This document shows positions 1 through 9,254 of a DNA stretch of 64,000 bases, piece by piece (positions within the stretch are counted from its first letter, which is position 1; each line of letters starts with the position of its first letter). Source of the stretch: Deinandra increscens subsp. villosa (taxonomy: Eukaryota > Streptophyta > Magnoliopsida > Asterales > Asteraceae); the NCBI GenBank assembly GCA_039602395.1, contig JBCNJP010000023.1, positions 32,099,061-32,163,060 of the forward strand, in the 5' to 3' direction. The translations under genes were made by a program, and so were the position numbers. The notes under the pieces were generated by a model. The model did no database searches. It was not told the DNA's origin and saw only the letters and a program-made list of their open reading frames with translations.

Positions 1-119
1 TAGAAAATATATACATCTTCCAATACTAATATTTATGAAAAATAATAAGTTAACATGGATATATGTTAATAATTTTATTCATAGTGATCAGACCAACTTT
101 TTATATAAAGGAGGTCACA

Positions 120-290
120 ATATAATGCGTATTTTGCCCCTTATACCCGATGTTGACTTCCTACCCCCAAGGTTGACCGAGTACGCAATTCCTAGGCGGA
201 TTATCGCCTAGGCGCCTCGGCAACCCACCGCCTAGCGAGTACTCGGAGAGTACTCGGGCGCCTAGAGCGAGTTTTACAACATTGACTGTT
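120..290. repeat. GC-rich palindrome cluster at the 3' end of RPA2
   Basis: This patch is rich in short self-complementary words. CCTAGGCG (191-198) faces CGCCTAGG (205-212), CGAGTACTCG (236-245) is a perfect palindrome, and GAGTACTC recurs at 248-255. Its composition differs from the AT-rich surroundings. The RPA2 reading frame runs into it before stopping at 201-203, so it looks inserted at the end of the coding region. I could not define target duplications. Confidence 0.5.
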
Positions 291-2972
291 GCTTGCATTA
301 ACCGCTTTGTAGTTGAATTCATCGATCGACGCGTATATTACGCCTTCGTCTTCAAGTGTCCTTATGGATTCCCTGTCAAAATCATTGATACAAAATTCCC
401 ATGTTCAAAAGAACAATAATGGAAGTAAAACACACACACACAGATAGAGTTATAGAGGTACATGATCTTGTTAATTGGAAGTTTAAGCTTCTTTGCGAGT
501 TCATCTGTATGTACTCCCTTTTCAATACCAGTACAAAAGCAACCGGTTGCAACGATCAGGTAATATGCTGGTTATAAATGATCCCCTAAAGATGTAAATA
601 GGAAGTAGAACTTACAAGTTTGCTTGGAGATAAGCAAGAACCATCTGATCAACTCCTTTCACCCCATAAAAAATGAAAGGCACGGAAATCTGAAAATGAA
701 ACAAACAATCTTTTAATCAAGCAAGTGAAGAACAAATAGTTACCATGATTCTGATACCTGACTTGATTGGGTGGACATAAAACCATTTGCGCCATTCAGG
801 ATGGGTGTGTTTGGAGTTAAATTCATGTACTCACCATCCCCTCGAATCTTCTACAGAGTCATTAAGTTAGGATTGTCAAATTACAAGTACAATCAAATAA
901 AAGCAGCTTCATTGTAAGTTTGGATTTGAGATTGCATACATGAACTTTGGAAGTGTGCATATGGTTGTGTATACATGCAATGAAATGGAAGGTGATCTCA
1001 TCAAAATTTGTCAAAGGCCTGAAAGTGAGTTCAGAAACATATATTTTCATCCAATGAATTTTACTAAAACACATCAACCTTGTATCGTAATGATCTTGTT
1101 ATTAACAGCGAACACCTAGAAACAGTTAACATGAATGATTAAAGTTCTTTTTCTAGTTTGGAAGTCATAAAAACCAACTTTGTTCATATGAGCACCCAAT
1201 GTACATTGACTTTTAGCTCACTCAAAACTAAAGATAACCAAAAAAAACTAAGCCTTCAAATTTGTATAGTGTAAGTGGACAGAAAATCAATGATGTTCCC
1301 CCCATCAAAACAAGGAACAGGTACATGGCGGCTAAAATCTAGCCGCCTTCTACGAAAAACCAAACAATTAAAACAAAACATGCATACTTGACAACTAAAA
1401 TCTAGCTTCCTTCTTCAAAAAAAACAAACGTTTAAAACAAAACAAGGGTACAGGGCGGCTGAAACTAAGCCTTCAAATTTGTATATTTGTAATTGGACAG
1501 AAAATCAATGATTATTTTACTAAAAGAGAAAACAAAACCTACCTAACGGAGAAAACAGCAACATGCTTTTCACCTTTGTAGCTTTTCAAGTGTCCATCAA
1601 CATGAACATAAATCCCTTGTCTGCCAAACATCAAAGATCAATAAAACAAAATAAATCGTGTTCTTAGACAGACAAATCAATCTAGATCCTACAAATTAAC
1701 TCACCTTATTTCCCCATTTGCAATCTATCAAATGATTCATGGAGCCTACAAACAAACAAAGTACTTGAACCATCAACTCAGAATATATTTTCAGATCCAA
1801 AAAAAGGTGCAGAACTAACTACAAGAACCTCATGAGATCAGACATGATGTGTATATAGCTTTAATCAATTAGATGAAATTAAAAACTTAAATATATAAAA
1901 ATACAAATACTATATATTTAAAATTTACATCCATTCGAGTATAACAATATACATACATATATGTCTGTGTGAGAGTGATATGTATAATTATTTATACCAT
2001 CTCTTGCAGTCCAATTTTCTAGTTCCGTCATCTATGGTGAAGGTAACATCAAGGTTTCTTTCCACTATGTTGAACACCATCCCAACCACCGAGACCTAAA
2101 GTTTACATAAATTATTCTAAATTCAAGTTCAGCAACTAATCAATGGAAACCAAATTCAATGAATCACATCACCAGAAGTAAAGTTTACATAAGTTATTCC
2201 AAATTGAAGTTCAGCAATGGAAACAAAATTCAATTAATTATATTTTTCAATGAACTCAACTGTATTCAACGAGACGACAAAGAAAACCTAAAAATTATAT
2301 TCATAGAAATTTGAATTAGATTGAGTATATACGTTAACAACATCCACACCGGAAACATTAAAACTGGATTTATCATCGCCGGAGTGAGACGCTTCACTGA
2401 TCTGCTTTACTGTGAGCGGTATGAGTCCAAACGTGTCTCGATTCTGCAGATACTGCAGATAGTTTAGTACAGACGATGATGATGATGATGATGATGATGA
2501 TGATACGTAGAATGATAGGAACTTGATTGAAGAGATATAGATGGTTGATTACAGCCACTAGCGAGCGAAGCTTGGCGAAAAGTTTGGGGGACGAAGAGTC
2601 ATGATCCTAATTCCAGGGGGCGATTTATATATATAAAAAAAATTCAAAAATCGCAAAAATTAGCACTATGGTCGAAAAAACCCGGGGGCGGTCGCCCCCC
2701 GGTCTCAACTAACCTTCGCCTTTATAGCGGCGCACTAGCGAAGCTTGGACGAAAAGTTTGGGGGACGAAGAGTCATGGATCCTAATTCCGGGGGGGCGAT
2801 TCTCAATATATATAAAAAAAAAATTCAAAAATCGCAAAAATTAGCACTACGGCAGAAAAAAACCGGGGGGGGGGGGGGGGGCCCGGTCTCAACTAACCTT
2901 CGCCTTTACAGCGGCGGCCGGAGAATAAGAGGTCTGAGATCCATCGTCGAACTGACTTTCGGAGAAGTTCAT
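201..2972 (-). pseudogene. RPA2: Replication protein A 32 kDa subunit (RPA2/RPA32), ten-exon gene, probably damaged
   Basis: RPA2 is the middle subunit of the nuclear single-strand-DNA-binding heterotrimer used in replication and repair. I rebuilt exons on the minus strand: 2972-2910 (start MNFSESQFDDGSQTSYSP), 2521-2333 (poly-Ser, then NRDTFGLIPLTVKQISEAS), 2095-1998 (OB-fold, VSVVGMVFNIVERN and DDGTRKLDCKRW), 1745-1705, 1620-1543 (GIYVHVDGHLKSYKGEKH), 1018-940 (RPLTNFDEITFHFIACIH), 850-758, 689-616, about 528-462 (GVHTDELAKKLKLPINKI, C-terminal winged helix) and 372-201 (TLEDEGVIYASIDEFNYKA). Nearly all junctions have GT/AG borders and matching phases. Two problems remain. Exon 4 is 41 nt and shifts the frame by one base, and no acceptor for exon 9 keeps phase with exon 8. 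The C-terminus runs about 25 residues into a palindromic repeat. Identity is secure; whether it still works is not. Confidence 0.82.
2562..2917. repeat. Tandem duplication of about 175-185 bp spanning RPA2 intron 1
   Basis: Two adjacent copies (about 2562-2731 and 2732-2917) share GCGAAGCTTGG, AAGTTTGGGGGACGAAGAGT, AAAAATCGCAAAAATTAGCA, a GC-rich run and TCTCAACTAACCTTCGCC. The second copy has a homopolymer run of 17 G. They fill most of intron 1 of RPA2. The donor site of exon 1 lies at the edge of the second copy, and a similar splice-like edge exists in the first. Confidence 0.75.
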
Positions 2973-3060
2973 GGTCTTATTATTAATCTTTTCTACGGAG
3001 GATTGTGTAGAGGACAGATGAACTTCAATGCTCAAACATCACTCACTATATGGATCAGAT

Positions 3061-3091
3061 CTTCCCGCCAGTTAGCTATCAGTTTCCCGCC
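3061..3091 (-). promoter_or_regulatory. Two E2F-type sites in the RPA2 promoter
   Basis: CTTCCCGCC (3061-3069) and TTTCCCGCC (3083-3091) match the E2F consensus TTTSSCGC and lie about 90-120 bp upstream of the RPA2 start codon at 2972. Paired E2F sites are typical of plant S-phase genes, so the position supports the gene call. E2F sites act in either orientation. Binding is inferred. Confidence 0.65.
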
Positions 3092-3478
3092 AATTGTGCC
3101 CTTTTGCGTTGTTTTCTGTAATTTACAAAATTAGGTAGAGATTGTCTAATTGAGAGGGTTGAGTTATAACAAGATGGAGATCACCAGCCGCGTGTTGCGA
3201 CGGCGCTAGTCTCTGTTTTTATAACCAGTTTTGTATTGCGGCTCTTCCGCTCATCAATAATTGTCATGAAAAGTTGCCATGTCTTTTTATTCAACAGAAA
3301 ATTACTATAAAACTTGAGTTCCACCAACATAAAAAACAGCTAAAAATGTAGCTTCTGAATAAGCACAAAAAAAAATATGGCATCCAAAAGATTGAACTAT
3401 GATGAAAAGCTTGAAATTATAATCAGACAAAGAAAATGAACAAAGAACATGTACCAAATTAGACCAAAATCAAACCAC
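3092..3478. other. Non-coding stretch upstream of RPA2
   Basis: I see no gene here. An 11-codon reading frame from an ATG at 3174 on the plus strand, facing away from RPA2, could be a relic of a divergent first exon but cannot be supported. Confidence 0.4.
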
Positions 3479-4244
3479 AGTGATGGGTGTAGCGTTTAGC
3501 CCGTCAGGCGTTATCTCACCACTGCCTCGGTCCATCCATGTTACTTTCCTAATCCCCAATTGCCTTCCTCAACCTTTCTGTTGAGCAAAACCTGGGGCAA
3601 CATCAAAGTGTCAAACTATAAGGATCCATCACTCAAATTAAGAATTTTAATTATAAGAAATATGGATTTGAAAGCCCTAACTTTAGAAATAGATATTTGT
3701 ATTTTTACTCCCGTGATATTCAGCATGTCTTCTATTTCAATTGTAGCTCTGTCACATTCAACATGTCTTCTAATTTGCTAAATAGGCCGTATATATACCG
3801 TAACTTAGGCACACATTAGGAATCAAGCAAGAGGATTTCAACAACGATTTGAAGAACATGTTCACATGTGTTTCACTCCATGTACATCTTGTCTACTGTT
3901 TGCCGCATCATCTACATTACAAAAAGTTAATCAAACTAATAACAATAGAACTTACGATTTGAATATGTATAATAGTGAGAAATGAAGTTAGTTACTTCGA
4001 TGTTCATGGGACATGGCGTAAAAATGAACAGATTGGCAAGGTTAAAAGTGAAAGCAATGACACAAAAACCATACCTTATGCCTCTCGTCTATCCAATTTG
4101 GCTGATGGCTGTGTATTTATGGCATCAATAACCTAAGTAGCACGGGAACGGGTACGGGAACGGGGTACGGAACAGGTACGGAAACGGGAAACGGCAAAAC
4201 TCAAAAATCCAAGAAACGGGTACAGCAAGGGTACGGCATAAAAA

Positions 4245-4246
<2 letters not shown>

Positions 4247-4295
<49 letters not shown>

Positions 4296-4327
4296 AAGAT
4301 AAAAAAATTATATATATATATATATAT
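4247..4327. repeat. TA microsatellite
   Basis: Long uninterrupted TA dinucleotide runs are split by a short A-rich spacer. Confidence 0.85.
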
Positions 4328-4535
4328 TAATAGTTGATATAATTACTCGTATACTTAATTTAATTTATTATAATTAATTACTTAATATTTTTAATCAAAC
4401 ATGATTATTATCAAATATTCAAGTATGTGATGATACTCTTGTGTAAATTCAAATCAACATAAAGATGAATATATATATCGTAAAATTTACTTTAATAGAT
4501 GATATAATTATTGTAAATTTCTTTTTACCAATACC

Positions 4536-4599
4536 ACCTTTATTACAGTTTACTTTCTCCTAGGTACACCTTTATGACAGTTTACTTTCTCCTAGGTAA
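4536..4599. repeat. 32-bp direct tandem repeat
   Basis: Two adjacent copies share CAGTTTACTTTCTCCTAGGT and are spaced 32 bp apart (4536-4567, 4568-4599). There is no coding context. Confidence 0.8.
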
Positions 4600-5137
4600 T
4601 TATTATTTATAAAGTGTTTTCCTTTAAACCTGTAATATACACTTCATCTTCTCTATCCTCCATTATCCTTCATTAGACCTGCAACTCCTCAAGATTACAT
4701 TTTTTATAAGAAAACAATCTCTAGTCTCTCTCGTTCCGCCCCTGTTAATCTACTCATCTATACTTTTCTACTTTTGTTTTCTTTCATTTTCTCTCAACAT
4801 CGCCGGAATCATACCGGAGTCTCACCGGAAACGTCTCAGAAGCGGTCAACATCCGTCCCCTGAAATTGGAAGCGGCCTGGAAACGTTTTGCGGCCGTCCC
4901 CATGGCGTTTGCGTCCCCACGGAGTTTCCGGGACGGGAAACGGCAGGTTCTTGACGTTGACAATAACAAATTAAAATCTTATACAACATAAATATTTTCA
5001 AGACATAGCAATCAATATTGGAAAAAAAACCTACACGTCAGTAGTAAACTGCATATCCAGATCAGTAGCCTTTTTCTTAGGTTTGTACATCGTATTCAAA
5101 ATTTCTTATGATCCGCAGCAACTGTCTTACTTGCCAT

Positions 5138-6174
5138 TTTCGGCCTTGTCTCGTCCGGCCTGTGTGATTAAACATATAAGCTTTCAGTCTTATATCCACG
5201 AAATTAACAAAACTATGCATCCACAAACATGCTCACACATGTGATAAGTGAAACCTAGAACTCTTTGTAAAACTATTTTAAGAACTTATAAAAACTCAAC
5301 ATTGGTCTCCATATAATATAAAGTAATACAGAATTACATATATATATAGAAATATATGGAGATCAAGTTGGTACTGGTTGAGTGTTTGCTAATTATAATG
5401 GTCACTTACACCAAGGAGTTGCTATTGATAAGCCATACACTCTTCGTATTCATATCCACAAATTAACTTCCAACACCATCCTTGCTACACTTCAACTATT
5501 TTTCCAATAACTATCTATATCTATATATATATGTAGCAAGGATGGTGTTGGAAGTTAATTTGTGGATATGAATACGAAGAGTATATAAAAGTTAAGCAAT
5601 GGCACTATTTTGCACCTTCATAAATGCTTAATCATAAATACGGTTTACTTGAAAGCAAGCATTTGGTACTACATGCTTAAGCGTGGTATTTAATTAAGAT
5701 CATGATACATGGTCATGCATGATCATCATGGTGGTGAATGCTTAATTCTATGCTTAATACGTAAATCATAATTGAATTCATTAAGTATGATTACTTAATT
5801 TCTTAACTATCATTTAAATGAATACTTAAAGATATGACTACTCACATTCTCAACTCTCATACCATTATTATCACCATAATAATAATAAATAATAATAATA
5901 ATAGTTATTATGATTAATAATTATAAGATCATCCATATTCTTAACTCTTATTGTATTAACAATATAATTATTAAAACCTTTATGAGCATATAGTTATTAG
6001 GAATTTATTTAGCTTTTTTGAACCTATATAAAGACATGCAAACCCCATTTGATTGTCTCCCCACCCGTCATCTCCTAAAGACGTGTAAGTTTATTCTTTA
6101 TCTTAATTTTCTACATTTTCTACAATTTCGTCATCTCCTATAGTCTTTCAACCTTGCTCCCGGCATGAAAACTA
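5138..6174. other. AT-rich intergenic DNA
   Basis: No gene is visible apart from the inverted repeat listed separately. There is an AAT-rich simple repeat near 5877-5905. A CTATATAAAG TATA-like word lies near 6025, followed by a degenerate direct repeat of CGTCATCTCCTA (near 6066 and 6129). The right border is the breakpoint of the truncated Copia element. Confidence 0.4.
5439..5582. repeat. Perfect 51-bp inverted repeat with a 42-nt spacer
   Basis: Positions 5439-5489 are the exact reverse complement of 5532-5582. The spacer is AT-rich. A transcript in either direction would form a 51-bp perfect hairpin. Such identity implies recent origin by inverted duplication, or maintenance as a foldback or MITE-like element. 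Confidence 0.88.
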
Positions 6175-7313
6175 TGTAAGCTTTGAAGGAGAAATCTGAG
6201 TTCTTTGGATACCACAACCCAAGCTTTGGTTGTCCTTTAAGGTATCTAAAGATTCGCTTCACAGCTAACATGTGTGATTCTTTTGGTTGACACTGGTATC
6301 TAGCACATAAATAGACACTAAACATGATGTCAGGTCTGCTGGCTGTGAGATAGAGCAGTGATCCAATCATTGCCCTGTAGAGGTGAACATCCACTGGTTT
6401 GCCACTTAAGTCACTGTCTAATTTGTGAGAAGTGGAGATGGGAGTTCTTGAGGTTGAAACAGACTGCATATCAAACCTTTTTAGCATATCTTGAATGTAT
6501 TTGGACTGATTCAAGAAAATTCCATTTGCAGTTTGCTTCACTTGCAAGCCTAAGAAGAAGTTCAGTTCTCCCATTGAACTCATCTCAAATTTAGATTGCA
6601 TCAATCCCTCAAACTCTTTGCATAAAGCAGCACTGGATGAACCAATGATGATGTCATCAACATAGATTTGTACCATCAAAGTATCTTTGCCATCAGATTT
6701 CACAAACAGTGTTTTGTCAATAGCTCCCCTCTTGTAGCCATTCACTAGGAGATAGTTTGAGAGTGTCTCATACCATGTCCTAGGAGCTTGCTTGAGACCA
6801 TATAAAGCTTTAATCAGCTTGCAAACCTTGTTGGGATAATGAGGGTCTTCAAAGCCTGGAGGTTGCTTGACATACACATCCTGTTCTAAAAGACCATACA
6901 GAAAAGCACATTTAACATCCATTTGAAATACCAGAAAGTTTTTGAATGCAGCATAGGCAAGAAATATTCTGATTGCTTCAAGCCTGGCCACAGGAGCAAA
7001 AACTTCATCGTAGTCAATGCCTTCTTCCTGTTTGTAGCCTTGAGCTACAAGTCTTGCCTTGTTTTTTTATCACTATTCCCATATCATCCTTCTTGTTTCT
7101 GAATACCCATTTAGTTCCAATTGGTTCTTCACCTTCAGGTAAGTCTAGCAATTCCCAAACCTTCTGTTTATTGATCTGAAACAATTCCTCTTGCATTGCC
7201 TCTACCCAACTTTCATCTTCCAATGCATCATTGATCTTTGTGGGTACTTCTTGAGACAGATATGCAGCATGCAGGCAAATGTTTGCATCAATAGACTTGC
7301 TTCTTGTCAGCAC
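6175..7313 (-). pseudogene. Element A reverse transcriptase, truncated
   Basis: The segments 7313-7014 and 6991-6175 encode a Copia RT. The first contains WVEAMQEELFQI and EEPIGTKWVFRNKKDD. The second contains QMDVKCAFLYGLLEQDVYV, PPGFEDPHYPNKVCKLIKAL, the catalytic YVDDIIIGSS, and the connection region with LYRAMIGSLLYLTASRPDI. A frameshift separates them near 7000. Similarity ends after NSDFSFKAY, where an RNase H Asp-containing motif is expected and unrelated residues follow up to a stop at 6131. It would have copied element RNA in virus-like particles; it is now inactive. Confidence 0.88.
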
Positions 7314-7319
7314 AGGAGC

Positions 7320-8610
7320 TTACAAGTCTCCTATAATATTCTCCCTTGGATGATTCTTATCAACTCTCCTGTCAGGAAATAGTGGGAATTCATGGCTTCT
7401 CCCATTGTGAGGAATATTGAGTTGAGGTAACAACTCAATATTGTTGGTTTGTGATACAGGTTCTGAACTTTCAGTTGCTTCATGAGAACTGGGGACTGAA
7501 TCTGAAATTAGATGCTCAAAACTATACTCATTTGAACCAGCATCAGTTGAATCGTTAGATTCATTGTTCTCAGAATTTACTGAAAAATTGTTTTCCGGTT
7601 GAATTTCAACCGGAGATTCTACTGCTACAGGATCCGCTTGAACTTCAACCAGAAGTTCAACCGGATAAACTTCTGCATCAGCAAGAACAATTTTAGAGGT
7701 TTTCTTTGAGTTGTTGGGTTTCACAGGCTTGGTGCTGATGGATGAAAAGAAGGTAGGTTGCATTTGCAGTTCCTTGGCGCTTCTCTGCCAGATATCATCA
7801 GCTGATCTTATGTGATTTTGATTATGTTCCACTTCCTGCACTGTTGAACTCAATGGCTTCTCAATGGTAAAATTGAAAGCAATGGTTAGTGCATCTATGT
7901 CAAATAACCAGTCTGGTTGAGATACAAAACTGTTATGAGATTTCTCATTAAAAGTCACATTAATGGTTTCCTCAACAATTTTAGTACTTTTATTGTATAC
8001 CCTGAATACTTTTGACACACCAGAATATCCAACAAAATATCCTTCATCTGCCTTTTCAGCAAATTTAGGCAACCCTATTAGTTATCAAAATAGTAACAGG
8101 ACAGCCGAAAGATTTAAAGAAGTAAATGTTAGGTTTTCTACCTCTCCAAAGCTCATAAGCAGTTTTATTTTTACCCTTAACAATCAAAGTCCTATTTTGG
8201 ACATAGCAGGCAGTGTTCACTGCTTCTGCCCAAAATATCACAGGTAACTTAGAATCTGCTAGCATTGCTCTAGCAGCCTCAATCAATGTCCTATTTCTCC
8301 TTTCAGCAACACCATTTTGCTATGGAGTTCTAGGAGCACTGAATTATCTAAGAATTCCCTTTACCTCACAAAATGAGTTCAAAACATGATTTTTAAACTC
8401 AGTGCCATTGTCACTTCTGATTGTCCTGACTTTTAGTTTTGCTTGATTTTCTAAAGATACAATTAGTGTTTTCAACAAATCACCAGTTTCATCTTTTGTT
8501 TTAAAAAAAAACACCCATGTATATCTAGTGTAATCATCTATTATGACAAAGCAGTATGACCTTTTCCCTATGCTCATCACTCTAGTTGGACCAAACAAAT
8601 CCATATGCAA
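7320..8610 (-). pseudogene. Element A integrase core and C-terminal region
   Basis: Three consecutive pieces make up the integrase. 8610-8344 starts HMDLFGPTRVMSIGKRSY and contains FVIIDDYTRYTWVFF and TIRSDNGTEFKNH, giving the first two Asp residues of the DDE triad. 8286-8065 continues with the region after the Glu (ARAMLADSKLPVIFWAEAVN, YELWRGRKPN). 8072-7320 covers the Copia-specific tail with EGYFVGYS and a low-complexity linker. A stop and small frameshifts interrupt it around 8340 and 8070. The linker carries copies of the CCGGTTGAA word discussed under findings. Confidence 0.82.
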
Positions 8611-8715
8611 AAGTTCTAGAGGTTGAGTGATAGAAGACTCAGTTTTGGGCTTGAAGGAGATCTTGTGTTGCTTACCCTTGAGGCAAGAAACACAGTGTTC
8701 AGAACAGTTGAACTG

Positions 8716-9234
8716 CTAGTTAGGAAGACCCTTAACTAAGCTGAGATTCACTATTCTGTTCATGTTCTTGTAGTTAACATGACATAACCTCCTATGCCAC
8801 AAATCAGACTCATCCACTGAGGCTTTGGATATAAAGCATGCAATTCCACTGGCTGGAGTGGCAGCAGACAGATCCAAAATATATAGTCCTTCTCTCCTAG
8901 GTGCTCTGAGCAACACAAGTTCCCCAGGGATTTTAACACCAGGTTTCAAAACTATGGCCTCTTTCTCAGTAAACATCAAATTCAAATTCTTGTCACACAT
9001 TTATGAGACACTAAGTAAATTGAAATTTAATGTGTCAACAAAATTTACCTTGTCAAAGGTAAGCATCCCATTACTGACAGCACCTTGTGCAGTAATGTGT
9101 CCTTTTGCACTCCCAAAGGCTATAGGACCTCCATTTATGTTTTTGGGGTTTTCCAATACATGCTTATTTCCTGTCATGTGGCAAGTGCATCCACTGTCAA
9201 CAACCCATAGGCTCTGTTGGCCTTTATTATGCAC
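8716..9234 (-). pseudogene. Element A aspartic protease and GAG-pre-integrase zinc-binding domain
   Basis: 9234-9001 reads LWVVDSGCTCHMTGNK, the Copia protease active site (DSG form), and ends NLLSVS. After one stop, 9000-8716 gives the GAG-pre-integrase segment with LWHRRLCHVNYKNMNRIV, the His-His part of the HHCC zinc site, and ends at a stop before the Cys pair. The protease would have cleaved Gag-Pol. Confidence 0.83.
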
Positions 9235-9254
9235 CTACACACAAAGGAAATTGA

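Larger units (their letters stand above)
4139..4960. repeat. Insertion-like block bounded by GGTACGGGAACGG-type words
   Basis: The left edge (4139-4195) is a run of variants of GGGTACGGGAACGG. The right edge (about 4905-4950) holds ACGGAGTTTCCGGGACGGGAAACGG. Between them is AT-rich non-coding DNA including a TA microsatellite. This could be a small non-autonomous transposon, but I could not establish terminal inverted repeats or target duplications. Confidence 0.35.
3479..5137 (-). other. Scattered coding-like segments, unidentified
   Basis: Several minus-strand pieces read like exons of one gene, but I do not recognise it. From an ATG at 5137 the frame gives MASKTVAADHKK. After a one-base shift it continues to NTMYKPKKKATDLDMQF, followed by a possible donor near 5036. 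A piece near 4075-4130 reads VIDAINTQPSAKLDRREA. A piece near 3478-3540 reads TWMDRGSGEITPDGLNAT and stops. The segments lie on either side of the insertion-like block at 4139-4960. The composition suggests a broken host gene, but this may be chance. Confidence 0.22.

Noticed and set aside
2745..3134. 129-codon plus-strand reading frame
   Set aside because: It is antisense to RPA2 exon 1 and runs through the tandem repeat and G run; composition is repeat-driven.
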